DNA of 6,084 nt from Treponema sp. (GCA_009786675.1 WQRP01000100.1:1-6084), one strand, 5' to 3'. Shown: positions 1 to 5,960, numbered from the stretch's first letter. Notes: generated from the letters alone by a model not told the origin. Numbers and translations: made by a program.

Positions 1-1
1 G

Positions 2-1549
2 CCGTCCCCCCCCCCCATGTTCTACCTGTACGGCATAACCGGCTCCGGCAAGACCGAGGTTTTCCTGCGGGCGGCGCAGCACATGCTGGACGCGGGAAAA
101 TCGATCATCTACCTGGTCCCGGAAATTTCCCTGACGCACCAGACCGCCAGGCTTGTCGGCGGCCGGTTCGGGCCGGCGGCGGCGACGCTCCACTCCGGAA
201 TGACCCCCAGCGAAAGGCTCGCCGAGTGGTCGCGGATCAGACGGGGCGAGGCGCCGATTGTGGTGGGGCCGCGAAGCGCGGTGTTCGCCCCGGTGCGGAA
301 CCTTGGCATGATCGTCATAGACGAGGAGCACGACGGATCCTACAAATCGGGCAACACCCCCCGCTACCACGCGCGGCAGACGGCGATACGGCGATGCTCG
401 GTGGAGGGGGCGAAACTGGTGATGGGTTCGGCGACGCCCTCCGCCGAGGCCTGGAAGCTTATGGCCGACAGCGCGATCAGACGGCTGGATCTTTCGCTGC
501 GCCTTTCCGGCGGGGCCATGCCGGAAATAAAACCGGTCAGCCTGGAAAGGACGGGGGGCTGCCTGACGGCGGAACTGAAAAGGGAAATCCGCAAGACGGC
601 CCTGATGAAGCGGCAGACCATACTGTTCCTGAACAAGCGGGGCTTCGCGCATTTCTTCCACTGCCCGTCCTGCAACTACGAGCAAACCTGCAAACGCTGC
701 TCGGTGTCGCTTACCTGGCACAAGAGCAAGGGCCGCGCGCTGTGCCACTACTGCGGGTACTCCGAGACGCCGCCTGAGTCCTGCCCCAAGTGCGGTTCCC
801 TGGAGGCCGGCTACCGGGGATTCGGCACGGAGATGATAGAGGAGGAGGTGCGGCGGACCTTCCCGGACCTGCGGGTACGCCGCGCCGACGCGGACGCGAC
901 GAGCAAGCAGGGATCTCTGGAGGAAACCCTGGAATCGTTCAGAGCCGGCATGGTGGACATTCTTCTGGGAACGCAGATGGTGGCCAAAGGGCTTAATTTC
1001 CCCGGCGTGCGCCTTGTCGGGGTGGTGCTGGCCGACACGGGCCTGCACCTGCCCGACTTCCGCGCGGCGGAGCGAACCTTCTCGCTGATAGTGCAGGTGG
1101 CCGGACGAGCCGGGCGCTACTTCCCCGACGGAAAGGTAATCGTGCAGACCCTCCGCATTGGGGATCCGGTGATCGACAGATCCTGCGCCGTTGACATCGA
1201 CGGCTTTTTCGAGACGGAACTTGTCCACCGCAAGGCCATGGACTTTCCCCCCTATACCCGCCTGATCCGCCTAAGCGCAAGGTGCCGGGAGGAAGCCAGG
1301 GCCGACGCCGCGATGAAACGGCTGGCCGACATAGCCGCCGAGCTCCTGCCCCCCGGAGCCGACATGCTGGGCCCCGCCGAATGCCCCATAGGCGTCATCA
1401 ACAGGAACCACCGCCGGCATGTTATCCTGCGGGGCAAGTCGATGGGGGCCCTGCACGGCGCGGCGCGCATCGCGCTGGAGCGCTACGAACAGGGGCGGGA
1501 CGCGAGGGTTTACATAGAGGTGGACGTGGATCCGGTAAGCCTGCTTTAG
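2..1549 (+). CDS. priA: Primosomal protein N' (replication restart helicase PriA), 5'-truncated by window edge
   Basis: PriA is a 3'-to-5' DNA helicase that binds stalled or repaired forks and reloads the replisome through the primosome proteins. The frame is open to the left edge, so the gene starts outside the window. Numbering from the Met at base 17, the 510 visible residues hold Walker A TGSGKTE (8-14), the DEEH box (102-105), GSATPSAEAW (137-146), and motifs TQMVAKGLNFPG (319-330) and QVAGRAGR (360-367). Eight cysteines at 216, 219, 225, 228, 243, 246, 256 and 259 form the two-zinc insertion typical of PriA. The end DVDPVSLL is also typical. Full-length PriA is about 730 residues, so roughly the first 220 (3'-DNA-binding and winged-helix domains) are missing here. 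The Met at 17 is not the start, because it sits only a few residues before Walker A. The gene converges on yjbQ with four bases between the stop codons and no terminator hairpin. Confidence 0.96.
   Translation, partial: PSPPPMFYLYGITGSGKTEVFLRAAQHMLDAGKSIIYLVPEISLTHQTARLVGGRFGPAAATLHSGMTPSERLAEWSRIRRGEAPIVVGPRSAVFAPVRNLGMIVIDEEHDGSYKSGNTPRYHARQTAIRRCSVEGAKLVMGSATPSAEAWKLMADSAIRRLDLSLRLSGGAMPEIKPVSLERTGGCLTAELKREIRKTALMKRQTILFLNKRGFAHFFHCPSCNYEQTCKRCSVSLTWHKSKGRALCHYCGYSETPPESCPKCGSLEAGYRGFGTEMIEEEVRRTFPDLRVRRADADATSKQGSLEETLESFRAGMVDILLGTQMVAKGLNFPGVRLVGVVLADTGLHLPDFRAAERTFSLIVQVAGRAGRYFPDGKVIVQTLRIGDPVIDRSCAVDIDGFFETELVHRKAMDFPPYTRLIRLSARCREEARADAAMKRLADIAAELLPPGADMLGPAECPIGVINRNHRRHVILRGKSMGALHGAARIALERYEQGRDARVYIEVDVDPVSLL
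6..16 (+). repeat. Homopolymer run of 11 C inside priA
   Basis: Eleven consecutive C bases lie in frame within priA and encode part of a Ser-Pro-Pro-Pro stretch just before the first helicase motif. In other PriA proteins this is a linker position. A gain or loss of one base here would frameshift the helicase domain. It could be a genuine slippage-prone tract or a homopolymer-length error in the assembly. The sequence alone cannot separate these. Confidence 0.9.
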
Positions 1550-1553
1550 GCCC

Positions 1554-1958
1554 CTACTCGCCCATTACGCGGACGTGGACTTTCCGCGTCCTGGGGCCGT
1601 CGTACTCGTTGAACCATATTCCCTGCCAGGTTCCAAGCAGCGGCCTTCCGTCCGTGACAATCAGCGTCAGCGAGGCCCCAACAAGGCTGGACTTTACGTG
1701 CGCCGCCGAGTTGCCCTCGCCGTGGCGGAACTCGCGCCTGTCCGGGGAAATCATGTCCAGGGCAAGGCCGGCGTCGCGGGGCACGTCCGGATCCGCGTTC
1801 TCGTTTACCGTGACGGCCGCCGTGGTGTGCGGGGTGAATACCACGCACAGCCCCTCCCGCACGCCGGAATCGGAAACGGCCTTTCGCACCTGGCCGGTGA
1901 CGTCGATCCAGTCTGTCCGGCCGCCGGTGCGGACCGTGAACTCCGAAAGGGACACCAT
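1554..1958 (-). CDS. yjbQ: YjbQ/UPF0047 family protein (secondary thiamine-phosphate synthase-like)
   Basis: The protein has 134 residues, close to the usual length of the YjbQ/UPF0047 family, small single-domain proteins that form trimers. Family hallmarks are clear: FTPHTTAAVTVNENADPDV (41-59), HGEGNSAAHVKSSLVG (79-94) and LGTWQGIWFNEYDGPR (108-123). The conserved His, Glu and Asn residues in these blocks form the presumed active or metal-binding site. E. coli YjbQ has a weak thiamine-phosphate synthase activity, but the physiological role of the family is not settled. The ATG lies two bases after the stop codon of the hydrogenase-chemoreceptor gene. Only a weak GGGTG-like Shine-Dalgarno element precedes it, so the gene is probably co-transcribed and translationally coupled. 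Its stop is four bases from the priA stop on the other strand. The family call is firm; the function here is open. Confidence 0.93.
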   Translation of the reverse strand: MVSLSEFTVRTGGRTDWIDVTGQVRKAVSDSGVREGLCVVFTPHTTAAVTVNENADPDVPRDAGLALDMISPDRREFRHGEGNSAAHVKSSLVGASLTLIVTDGRPLLGTWQGIWFNEYDGPRTRKVHVRVMGE

Positions 1959-1960
1959 GG

Positions 1961-4039
1961 CTACACCCGCGCCTGCACGGCCATGATTTCCATTTCCTCT
2001 TTTAGCCGGTTTATGTTTTCGATGATCTCGTTGTAGCCTTCCTTGACGGCATCGCTGTGGGTGTAGACCTCCCGCATCGCCGAGGTTATCACCGAGCCCT
2101 CCGCCGAAAGATTGTTCAGGGTGTTGATAAAATTCGTCATGGCCACGGCAAACCCGTCGATGTACCTGGACATACCGTCGATAAGCTCGCTGGTGCCGCC
2201 GGAGCGCCTCGACGTAATGTTAATCCCCTCGATAATGTTCGACAGGGTCTGGGATATGCTCCGCGAATTTTCCCTGGTGGTCTCGGACAGCCTGCGTATC
2301 TCGTCGGCGACCACCGCGAACCCGCGCCCGGCCTCCCCCGCGTGGGCCGCCTCTATGGCGGCGTTCATCGCCAGAAGGTTGGTGTTGGAGGCAATGGCCG
2401 AGATGATCTTGATCGCCGACGCTATGCCGTCAACCGACTGCGAGATGTCGTTTACCGACCTGGTGGTCTCCAGCATGGATTCCTTCCCCTTGGCGGCGCT
2501 GTCGATAAGTCCCTGTATGGAATCCTGTTCCCGACGCGCCAGATCCGACGTGCTCAGCAAGGCCTCCCTCATGCCCTCCGCGACCTGGGAGCCACGGCTC
2601 ATTCCCTCCAGGTGCTCGTCCAGGCGATCGAGAAGCTGCTGCGTCATGCCCTGCATTCCGCCGAGCATGGAAACGGCCTTGTTAATCTGCTCGTTAAGCT
2701 GCCGGCGAATCTCCTCCCTTGTCTCCTCCACGACCAGGGCGTTGTAATGGGTGCAGTGCTCCGGCTTGTTAAGCCCGTTGAAAATCGCGACGGCCATCGA
2801 CTTGCATTTCATGTAGCCGCACGCCGTGCAGTCGTATATGTCGTCCGGGGAGTATTTCTTGAGCGTGCGGTATACGTCGTTCAGCTGGTTCTCGGTCGGC
2901 TGCACGATGGCGAAATTGCCGGACATGTCCCTGTACTCCCTTTTGTACAGGCCGGGCCTCCAGTACCTGCCCAGAACCTCGTGGTATTTTTTAAGCGCCT
3001 TTGCCGGGTTCCTCGGGCCGTCCGCGCCGACGGTTTCCTCCAGCCTGGCCATGCGCTTGCGGATGGGGCTTTCCAGCTCGTCCAGCGGCACGTCGTCGTT
3101 TCCGGTGCCCGGGCCGCCGTTGCAGCCCTTCTCGCAGTTCAGGCAGTCGATCAGCAGCGGGAATTTCATCCCCGGCGAGTTGATGAGCCTTGCGACGTCG
3201 TCAAGGTAAGGATAGACGGCATGTATCCCCTCTATTTTCCGGGTCTGCCGCCTGATGCCCGGAACGAACCTTTCGATTGTGTCCAGAAGCCCGCCGGGGG
3301 AGGAAAAGCCGGCGGCCCTTTCCGCCGCCACGCCCTCGTATTCCACGGCGGGAAACGAGTCCAAATCGATCTTGTTCGTGGCCAGGTATTTCTTAAGAAG
3401 AACCATGGTAACGTTGTATTCCCCAAGCCCGGTCTCGTCGAACTCCATCCGTTTCGCGACGCAGGGGGAAACCACCGCGATCTTGTGATCCCGGTACTGG
3501 GGATAGTACTCGCGAATCATTTTAATGGTATGCAGCATCGGGCTGTCCACCGGGGCAAGGAAGGGGATAAGCTCGGGCCGGTAGATTTCGATGTACGTTA
3601 CAATCGCGGGGCAGGGTTGGGCAATCACCATGCTGGGCTTTTTCTTTTCTATGTAGTCCAGGTAGGACAAAATCGTAAGCTCCGCGCCGAAGCTTACGTC
3701 GAACACCGTGTCCACGCCTACCGACTTTAGGTAGCCGTTCAGGCGCAGGTATGTATCAGGGAAACAGGCGACTATGGCGGGGGCGACTATGGCGACCATC
3801 TTGTCGCCCCGCCGCAAGTCGCTGAAAAAATGCGGCGTGTCGTCCACCGGCAGCCTGGCGCCATGGCTGCACACGTGTATGCAGTGCCCGCAGCCCAGGC
3901 AAAGGTCGTGGTTAATAAGAAGTTTTTCCTTGGAGCCGTCCGTACAGTACTTAACCGGGCAGGCAGTAATACACGCATGGCAGTTTATGCACTTTTGCTC
4001 GTCAACTTTGACACACGCCGTGAGCGCCGCTTTTCCCAT
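1961..4039 (-). CDS. [FeFe]-hydrogenase-like sensor fused to a methyl-accepting chemotaxis signalling domain
   Basis: The protein has 692 residues. Seen in order: a two-cluster ferredoxin module (Cys 17, 20, 23, 27 and 47, 50, 53, 57); an [FeFe]-hydrogenase large-subunit domain (about 80-360) with H-cluster motifs at AQPCP (140-144), SPCVAK (191-196) and [13 protein letters not shown] (299-311); a further 4Fe-4S domain with Cys 404, 407, 412 and 429; and a chemoreceptor hairpin (about 446-692) whose tip carries [14 protein letters not shown] (552-565) and [18 protein letters not shown] (567-584). The likely H-cluster ligands Cys143, 193, 302 and 306 are kept. The catalytic-motif positions usually Cys (before Cys143) and Met (two residues before Cys193) are Pro142 and Ser191. 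No membrane segment, HAMP domain or C-terminal CheR-binding pentapeptide is present, so it should be cytoplasmic. I infer H2 or redox sensing passed to CheA/CheW. The start ATG has a good Shine-Dalgarno element six bases upstream, and the ferredoxin module begins almost at once. It heads an operon with yjbQ. The domain calls are strong; the sensory role is inferred. Confidence 0.95.
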   Translation of the reverse strand: MGKAALTACVKVDEQKCINCHACITACPVKYCTDGSKEKLLINHDLCLGCGHCIHVCSHGARLPVDDTPHFFSDLRRGDKMVAIVAPAIVACFPDTYLRLNGYLKSVGVDTVFDVSFGAELTILSYLDYIEKKKPSMVIAQPCPAIVTYIEIYRPELIPFLAPVDSPMLHTIKMIREYYPQYRDHKIAVVSPCVAKRMEFDETGLGEYNVTMVLLKKYLATNKIDLDSFPAVEYEGVAAERAAGFSSPGGLLDTIERFVPGIRRQTRKIEGIHAVYPYLDDVARLINSPGMKFPLLIDCLNCEKGCNGGPGTGNDDVPLDELESPIRKRMARLEETVGADGPRNPAKALKKYHEVLGRYWRPGLYKREYRDMSGNFAIVQPTENQLNDVYRTLKKYSPDDIYDCTACGYMKCKSMAVAIFNGLNKPEHCTHYNALVVEETREEIRRQLNEQINKAVSMLGGMQGMTQQLLDRLDEHLEGMSRGSQVAEGMREALLSTSDLARREQDSIQGLIDSAAKGKESMLETTRSVNDISQSVDGIASAIKIISAIASNTNLLAMNAAIEAAHAGEAGRGFAVVADEIRRLSETTRENSRSISQTLSNIIEGINITSRRSGGTSELIDGMSRYIDGFAVAMTNFINTLNNLSAEGSVITSAMREVYTHSDAVKEGYNEIIENINRLKEEMEIMAVQARV

Positions 4040-4045
4040 AATTCG

Positions 4046-4053
4046 TCCTCTCT
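4046..4053 (-). promoter_or_regulatory. Shine-Dalgarno site of the hydrogenase-chemoreceptor gene
   Basis: On the - strand AGAGAGGA is followed by six bases (CGAATT) and then the ATG at 4039. This is a near-ideal ribosome binding site. It fixes the start and gives this gene clearly stronger initiation signals than the other genes in the window. Confidence 0.8.
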
Positions 4054-4076
4054 AATTATTAGGGTGCCGTCACTTT

Positions 4077-4105
4077 ACTATAACCTACAGGTGCAACAAT
4101 GGCAT
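4077..4105 (-). promoter_or_regulatory. Candidate sigma-70-type promoter for the hydrogenase-chemoreceptor/yjbQ operon
   Basis: On the - strand there is a -35-like ATGCCA (4105-4100, 4 of 6 matches), a 17-bp spacer and a -10-like TATAGT (4082-4077, 5 of 6 matches). Transcription would start near 4070 and give a leader of about 30 bases. That leader contains the small palindrome CTAATTATTAG (4052-4062) immediately ahead of and touching the Shine-Dalgarno site. The call rests on consensus matching only. Confidence 0.45.
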
Positions 4106-4115
4106 AGATTGGGCG

Positions 4116-4158
4116 GAAACGTCAACAGCAAAAAAACGCGGTTTTTCCATGAAACGTC
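4116..4158. repeat. Direct repeat GAAACGTC, two copies, in the divergent intergenic region
   Basis: GAAACGTC occurs at 4116-4123 and 4151-4158, 35 bp apart start to start. The second copy overlaps a small inverted repeat AACGT-CTA-ACGTT (4153-4165). The copies lie upstream of the - strand promoter and well upstream of the + strand promoter, a position suitable for a regulator site. Eight-base repeats can arise by chance, so the function is speculative. Confidence 0.35.
4132..4146. repeat. Short A/T inverted repeat AAAAAC-GCG-GTTTTT
   Basis: This is a perfect 6-bp inverted repeat with a 3-base loop, lying between the two GAAACGTC copies. The stem is almost all A-T, so it would be a weak RNA hairpin and is unlikely to be an efficient terminator. 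It may instead be an intrinsically curved or easily melted spacer between regulatory sites. Confidence 0.4.
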
Positions 4159-4307
4159 TAACGTTCCTTTTGAAACAATACTCTTTGGAGGCATTCGAAT
4201 ATAAAATAGACTTTTTTCGGCATCCATACAGTAAATACATGCATTACGTTGTTTCGTATTGCGTCCCTTGTAGAAACGCAGGCGAACCGCTATACTATGG
4301 GCAATGA
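4149..4307 (+). CDS. Doubtful 52-codon small ORF overlapping the next start by ATGA
   Basis: An ATG at 4149 opens a 52-codon frame beginning MKRLTFLLKQYSLEAF and ending EPLYYGQ. Its TGA overlaps the ATG of the TPR-like gene as ATGA, the arrangement typical of translationally coupled genes. Against it, no Shine-Dalgarno element precedes the ATG. By my count only about 40 percent of its codons end in G or C, far below the neighbouring genes. It also contains the candidate promoter of the downstream gene. I recognise no family. It is rich in Tyr and has two Cys (38 and 41). Most likely it is a chance frame in regulatory DNA. Confidence 0.15.
   Translation: MKRLTFLLKQYSLEAFEYKIDFFRHPYSKYMHYVVSYCVPCRNAGEPLYYGQ
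4268..4296 (+). promoter_or_regulatory. Candidate promoter of the TPR-like gene, possibly giving a leaderless mRNA
   Basis: TTGTAG (4268-4273, 3 of 6 matches to the -35 consensus), a 17-bp spacer and TATACT (4291-4296, 5 of 6 matches to the -10 consensus) precede the ATG at 4304. The expected transcription start is about 4303, essentially at the start codon. This agrees with the lack of a well-placed Shine-Dalgarno element. The only purine-rich run (GCAGGCGA, 4278-4285) is too far from the ATG. Confidence 0.45.
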
Positions 4308-5053
4308 GCCAAGTATTTTCGTTGGTGTTCCTGCTTACGGCAGGCCTTGGGTTGCAGGCGGAAAGACTTCCCGAATGGATGATCCCCCTTAGGGAGGCGG
4401 TTTACGAACAGGTGCTTACGGTCGAGGAAATAAAGCCGCTGTACCTCGCCGCAAGCGCGGCGGCAAGACGGTACGCTTCCGGCGCGGACAGGTACGTCGC
4501 GTTGTCCCGCGCCGAGTTCTTTATGGGACGGGCCCTGCTTTTCGAGGAACGCAACCCCGAGGCCAGGATCCACTTCGCCGAGGGTCTTAGGCTTGCCGAA
4601 ATCGCCGTGGAAACAGGCCCAAGCGCGGAGGCCTGGATCCTGCGGTCGGGAAACCTTGGCCACCTTATACAGGCGGACGGCAGGACGACCTTCGCCATGG
4701 CGAACGGTCTTGACGTGGAAAGGTTCGCCAGAAACGCACTGGAGCTTGACCCCAGAAACGCCGCCGCCCAGCAAACACTGGCCGCCCGCTTGGTTTTCGC
4801 CCCGCGCCCCTTCGGCAACATCAGGCGCGGAATCGAAATGATGGAGGCGATCCTGGAAAACGCCGACGTGGAAAGGAACGATATCTTCAACGTGGCCGTG
4901 TCGATTGGCTGGGCGCACGTCCAGCAGAGGAATTTCAGCGAGGCGATACCCTGGCTTGAAAGGGCGGTGGAGATCTTCCCGACGAACCAGTTCGCCACGG
5001 AACTTCTTGAAACCGCGGAGGCCGGCGGCGGCGGTAGGAGAAGGTCGCGGTAA
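4304..5053 (+). CDS. Probable exported TPR-like repeat protein
   Basis: The protein has 249 residues. Residues 4-19 (VFSLVFLLTAGLGLQA) form a hydrophobic segment with a plausible signal-peptidase I site after Ala19. The n-region has no Lys or Arg, which is unusual, and there is no lipobox Cys. The rest is helical with degenerate tetratricopeptide-like repeats: about 67-103 (ALSRAEFFMGRALLF then LRLAEIAVE), 134-165 (ARNALELDPRNAAAQQTLAARL) and 192-228 (NVAVSIGWAHVQQRNFSEAI then LERAVEIFPTN), the last being the clearest. Such repeats normally scaffold protein-protein contacts, here probably in the periplasm. The C-terminus is a Gly-rich then Arg-rich tail (GGGGRRRSR). The frame is open upstream to a TAG at 4271 and would encode basic residues, but no start codon lies there, so the ATG at 4304 is the first available. 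I cannot name a specific family or partner. Confidence 0.85.
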   Translation: MSQVFSLVFLLTAGLGLQAERLPEWMIPLREAVYEQVLTVEEIKPLYLAASAAARRYASGADRYVALSRAEFFMGRALLFEERNPEARIHFAEGLRLAEIAVETGPSAEAWILRSGNLGHLIQADGRTTFAMANGLDVERFARNALELDPRNAAAQQTLAARLVFAPRPFGNIRRGIEMMEAILENADVERNDIFNVAVSIGWAHVQQRNFSEAIPWLERAVEIFPTNQFATELLETAEAGGGGRRRSR

Positions 5054-5130
5054 ACCATTCGGTCAAGGAATTCGCCGAGGCGGGTGCCACGACTTTTTCC
5101 GGGGGCAGATGCAACGGGTGAAGGGGCTTA

Positions 5131-5157
5131 ACGACTGACCCGATTTTGGCTAGTCGT
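5131..5157. repeat. Imperfect inverted repeat at the TPR gene/comF convergent junction
   Basis: ACGACT (5131-5136) pairs with AGTCGT (5152-5157). The inner G-T wobble, one mismatch and two C-G pairs extend the stem around a 7-base loop. It overlaps the comF stop codon. A competing partner, CCACGAC (5087-5093), could pair with GTCGTGG (5153-5159). Neither strand has a U-run straight after the stem, so it is at best a weak bidirectional terminator for the two converging genes. Confidence 0.35.
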
Positions 5158-5929
5158 GGAACAGGCAGAGTCCAAAAACGGTCTTCGCGCCGCCTTCCCT
5201 TAGCGCGGCGGCGCAGGCATCCAGCGTGGAACCGGTCGTCATTACGTCGTCGATAACAAGCGCGGTTTCAGGCGCGCGGCGCACGGGCACGATTCGCCCC
5301 CGCAGGTTGGTTCTGCGGCTTTCCCGCCCAAGCCCCTTCTGGCTTTCCGACGGCAGGCGCCGAAGGCAGCGGCTAACTGGGAGCCCGCCGGGTTTCCTTT
5401 CCAAAAGCCGCGCCAGGTATTCGACCTGATCCCAGCCGGTTTTACGTACCCTGCCCGGACGCGGCGGAACAGGCACCACGGAAATTTGCGAAACGGGATC
5501 CCCGGATTTCGGATCCCGCGAAAAGGCGCCGAGCCCCAGCAACTCCAGCATTTTTTCCGCGAAAAAATTCCCCAGAGCCAGGTTCCTGCCGAACTTGTAC
5601 GCGGAAAGCAGTCTTTGGTATTTGCCCATGTAGGGAAACAGGACGCCGGCGCGATCCAGCGCGGCGCCGCCCGATCGGCAGGAAAGGCAGCGCTCCCTTT
5701 CCGACACAAGGGGCCTGCCACAGTCGGCGCAGGTTTTTCCGGACAAGCTTTCGCCAAGCTCAAGCTCGATCCCGGCGCGGCAGTCCCCGCACAGGCCGTA
5801 CCACGATTCGGTGGAACCGACAAGTCCCGCGCCGCAGATCGAGCACCCAAAGGGGAAAAGATATTCCCGCAGAAAAAAAACCGCCCGACGAACCCCGGGC
5901 GGCAAAGTACCAAAATAATTTTGCGCCAT
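5150..5929 (-). CDS. comF: ComF family protein (zinc-ribbon plus phosphoribosyltransferase-like domain)
   Basis: ComF proteins are cytoplasmic factors required for DNA uptake in naturally competent species. They are also widespread in bacteria not known to take up DNA, where their role is unclear. The 259 residues contain eight N-terminal Cys in four pairs (29/32, 47/50, 67/70, 81/84), enough for two zinc sites. A phosphoribosyltransferase fold follows, with YKFGRN (111-116), VPVPPRPGRVRKTGWDQ (152-168) and the PRPP-binding loop VIDDVMTTGST (225-235). The length is normal. The ATG at 5929 is the first start after an in-frame TAA and is the best choice, although AAGG lies only one base before it, too close for good pairing. 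A TTG at codon 9 is an alternative with no better site. The hydrophobic run AVFFLREYLFPFGC is a normal ComF N-terminus, so the coding frame clearly includes the terminator-like T-run. It lies 56 bases downstream of a chemoreceptor gene on the same strand. Confidence 0.95.
   Translation of the reverse strand: MAQNYFGTLPPGVRRAVFFLREYLFPFGCSICGAGLVGSTESWYGLCGDCRAGIELELGESLSGKTCADCGRPLVSERERCLSCRSGGAALDRAGVLFPYMGKYQRLLSAYKFGRNLALGNFFAEKMLELLGLGAFSRDPKSGDPVSQISVVPVPPRPGRVRKTGWDQVEYLARLLERKPGGLPVSRCLRRLPSESQKGLGRESRRTNLRGRIVPVRRAPETALVIDDVMTTGSTLDACAAALREGGAKTVFGLCLFHD
5873..5902 (-). terminator. Intrinsic-terminator structure inside the 5' end of comF
   Basis: Read on the - strand, CCGCCCG (5902-5896), an 8-base loop and CGGGCGG (5887-5881) form a perfect 7-bp GC-only stem. 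It is followed directly by eight T (5880-5873). This is a textbook Rho-independent terminator. It covers about codons 10-19 of comF, so it could end transcription from the upstream chemoreceptor gene or act as an attenuator controlled by translation of the comF start. Confidence 0.75.
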
Positions 5930-5945
5930 ACCTTATATATGGCGC
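5923..5945. repeat. Perfect inverted repeat enclosing the comF start codon
   Basis: GCGCCATA (5923-5930) and TATGGCGC (5938-5945) form a perfect 8-bp stem with a 7-base loop. In the comF mRNA the ATG would be inside the stem, and the AAGG that could act as ribosome-binding sequence would be in the loop. Folding could therefore limit translation initiation. The AT-rich centre could alternatively be a DNA operator or part of a -10 element. Confidence 0.55.
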
Positions 5946-5960
5946 GGAATCGCGGGACGC

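Noticed and set aside
226..777. Alternative + frame of 183 codons within priA
   Set aside because: It lies entirely within priA in another frame, is Gly/Arg/Ala-rich, and has no motif. The priA frame carries every helicase and zinc motif.
2057..3730. Long + strand open frame (557 codons) antisense to the hydrogenase-chemoreceptor gene
   Set aside because: It is a mirror of a GC-rich coding gene. The translation has no recognisable domain, while the opposite strand encodes four well-matched domains.
4120..4125. TTGACG on the - strand as a -35 box
   Set aside because: It is a good hexamer, but no acceptable -10 lies 16-18 bp downstream. TATAGT is too far from it.
4200..4205. TATAAA as a second + strand -10 element
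   Set aside because: The nearest -35-like TTGAAA (4170-4175) is 24 bp away, too far. The TATACT element is better placed.
4402..5058. - strand open frames of about 210 codons opposite the TPR-like gene
   Set aside because: Composition is that of a shadow frame. The + frame has a signal peptide and repeat pattern and starts next to a promoter.
5073..5098. CGCC-GA-GGCG followed later by five T as a terminator for the TPR-like gene
   Set aside because: A 2-base loop cannot form this hairpin, and the T-run is 13 bases beyond the stem.
5109..5138. Nine-codon ORF (MQRVKGLND) between the TPR gene and comF
   Set aside because: It is too short to assess, has no family, and no comparative evidence is available. 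GGGGGCAG before it is probably chance in GC-rich DNA.
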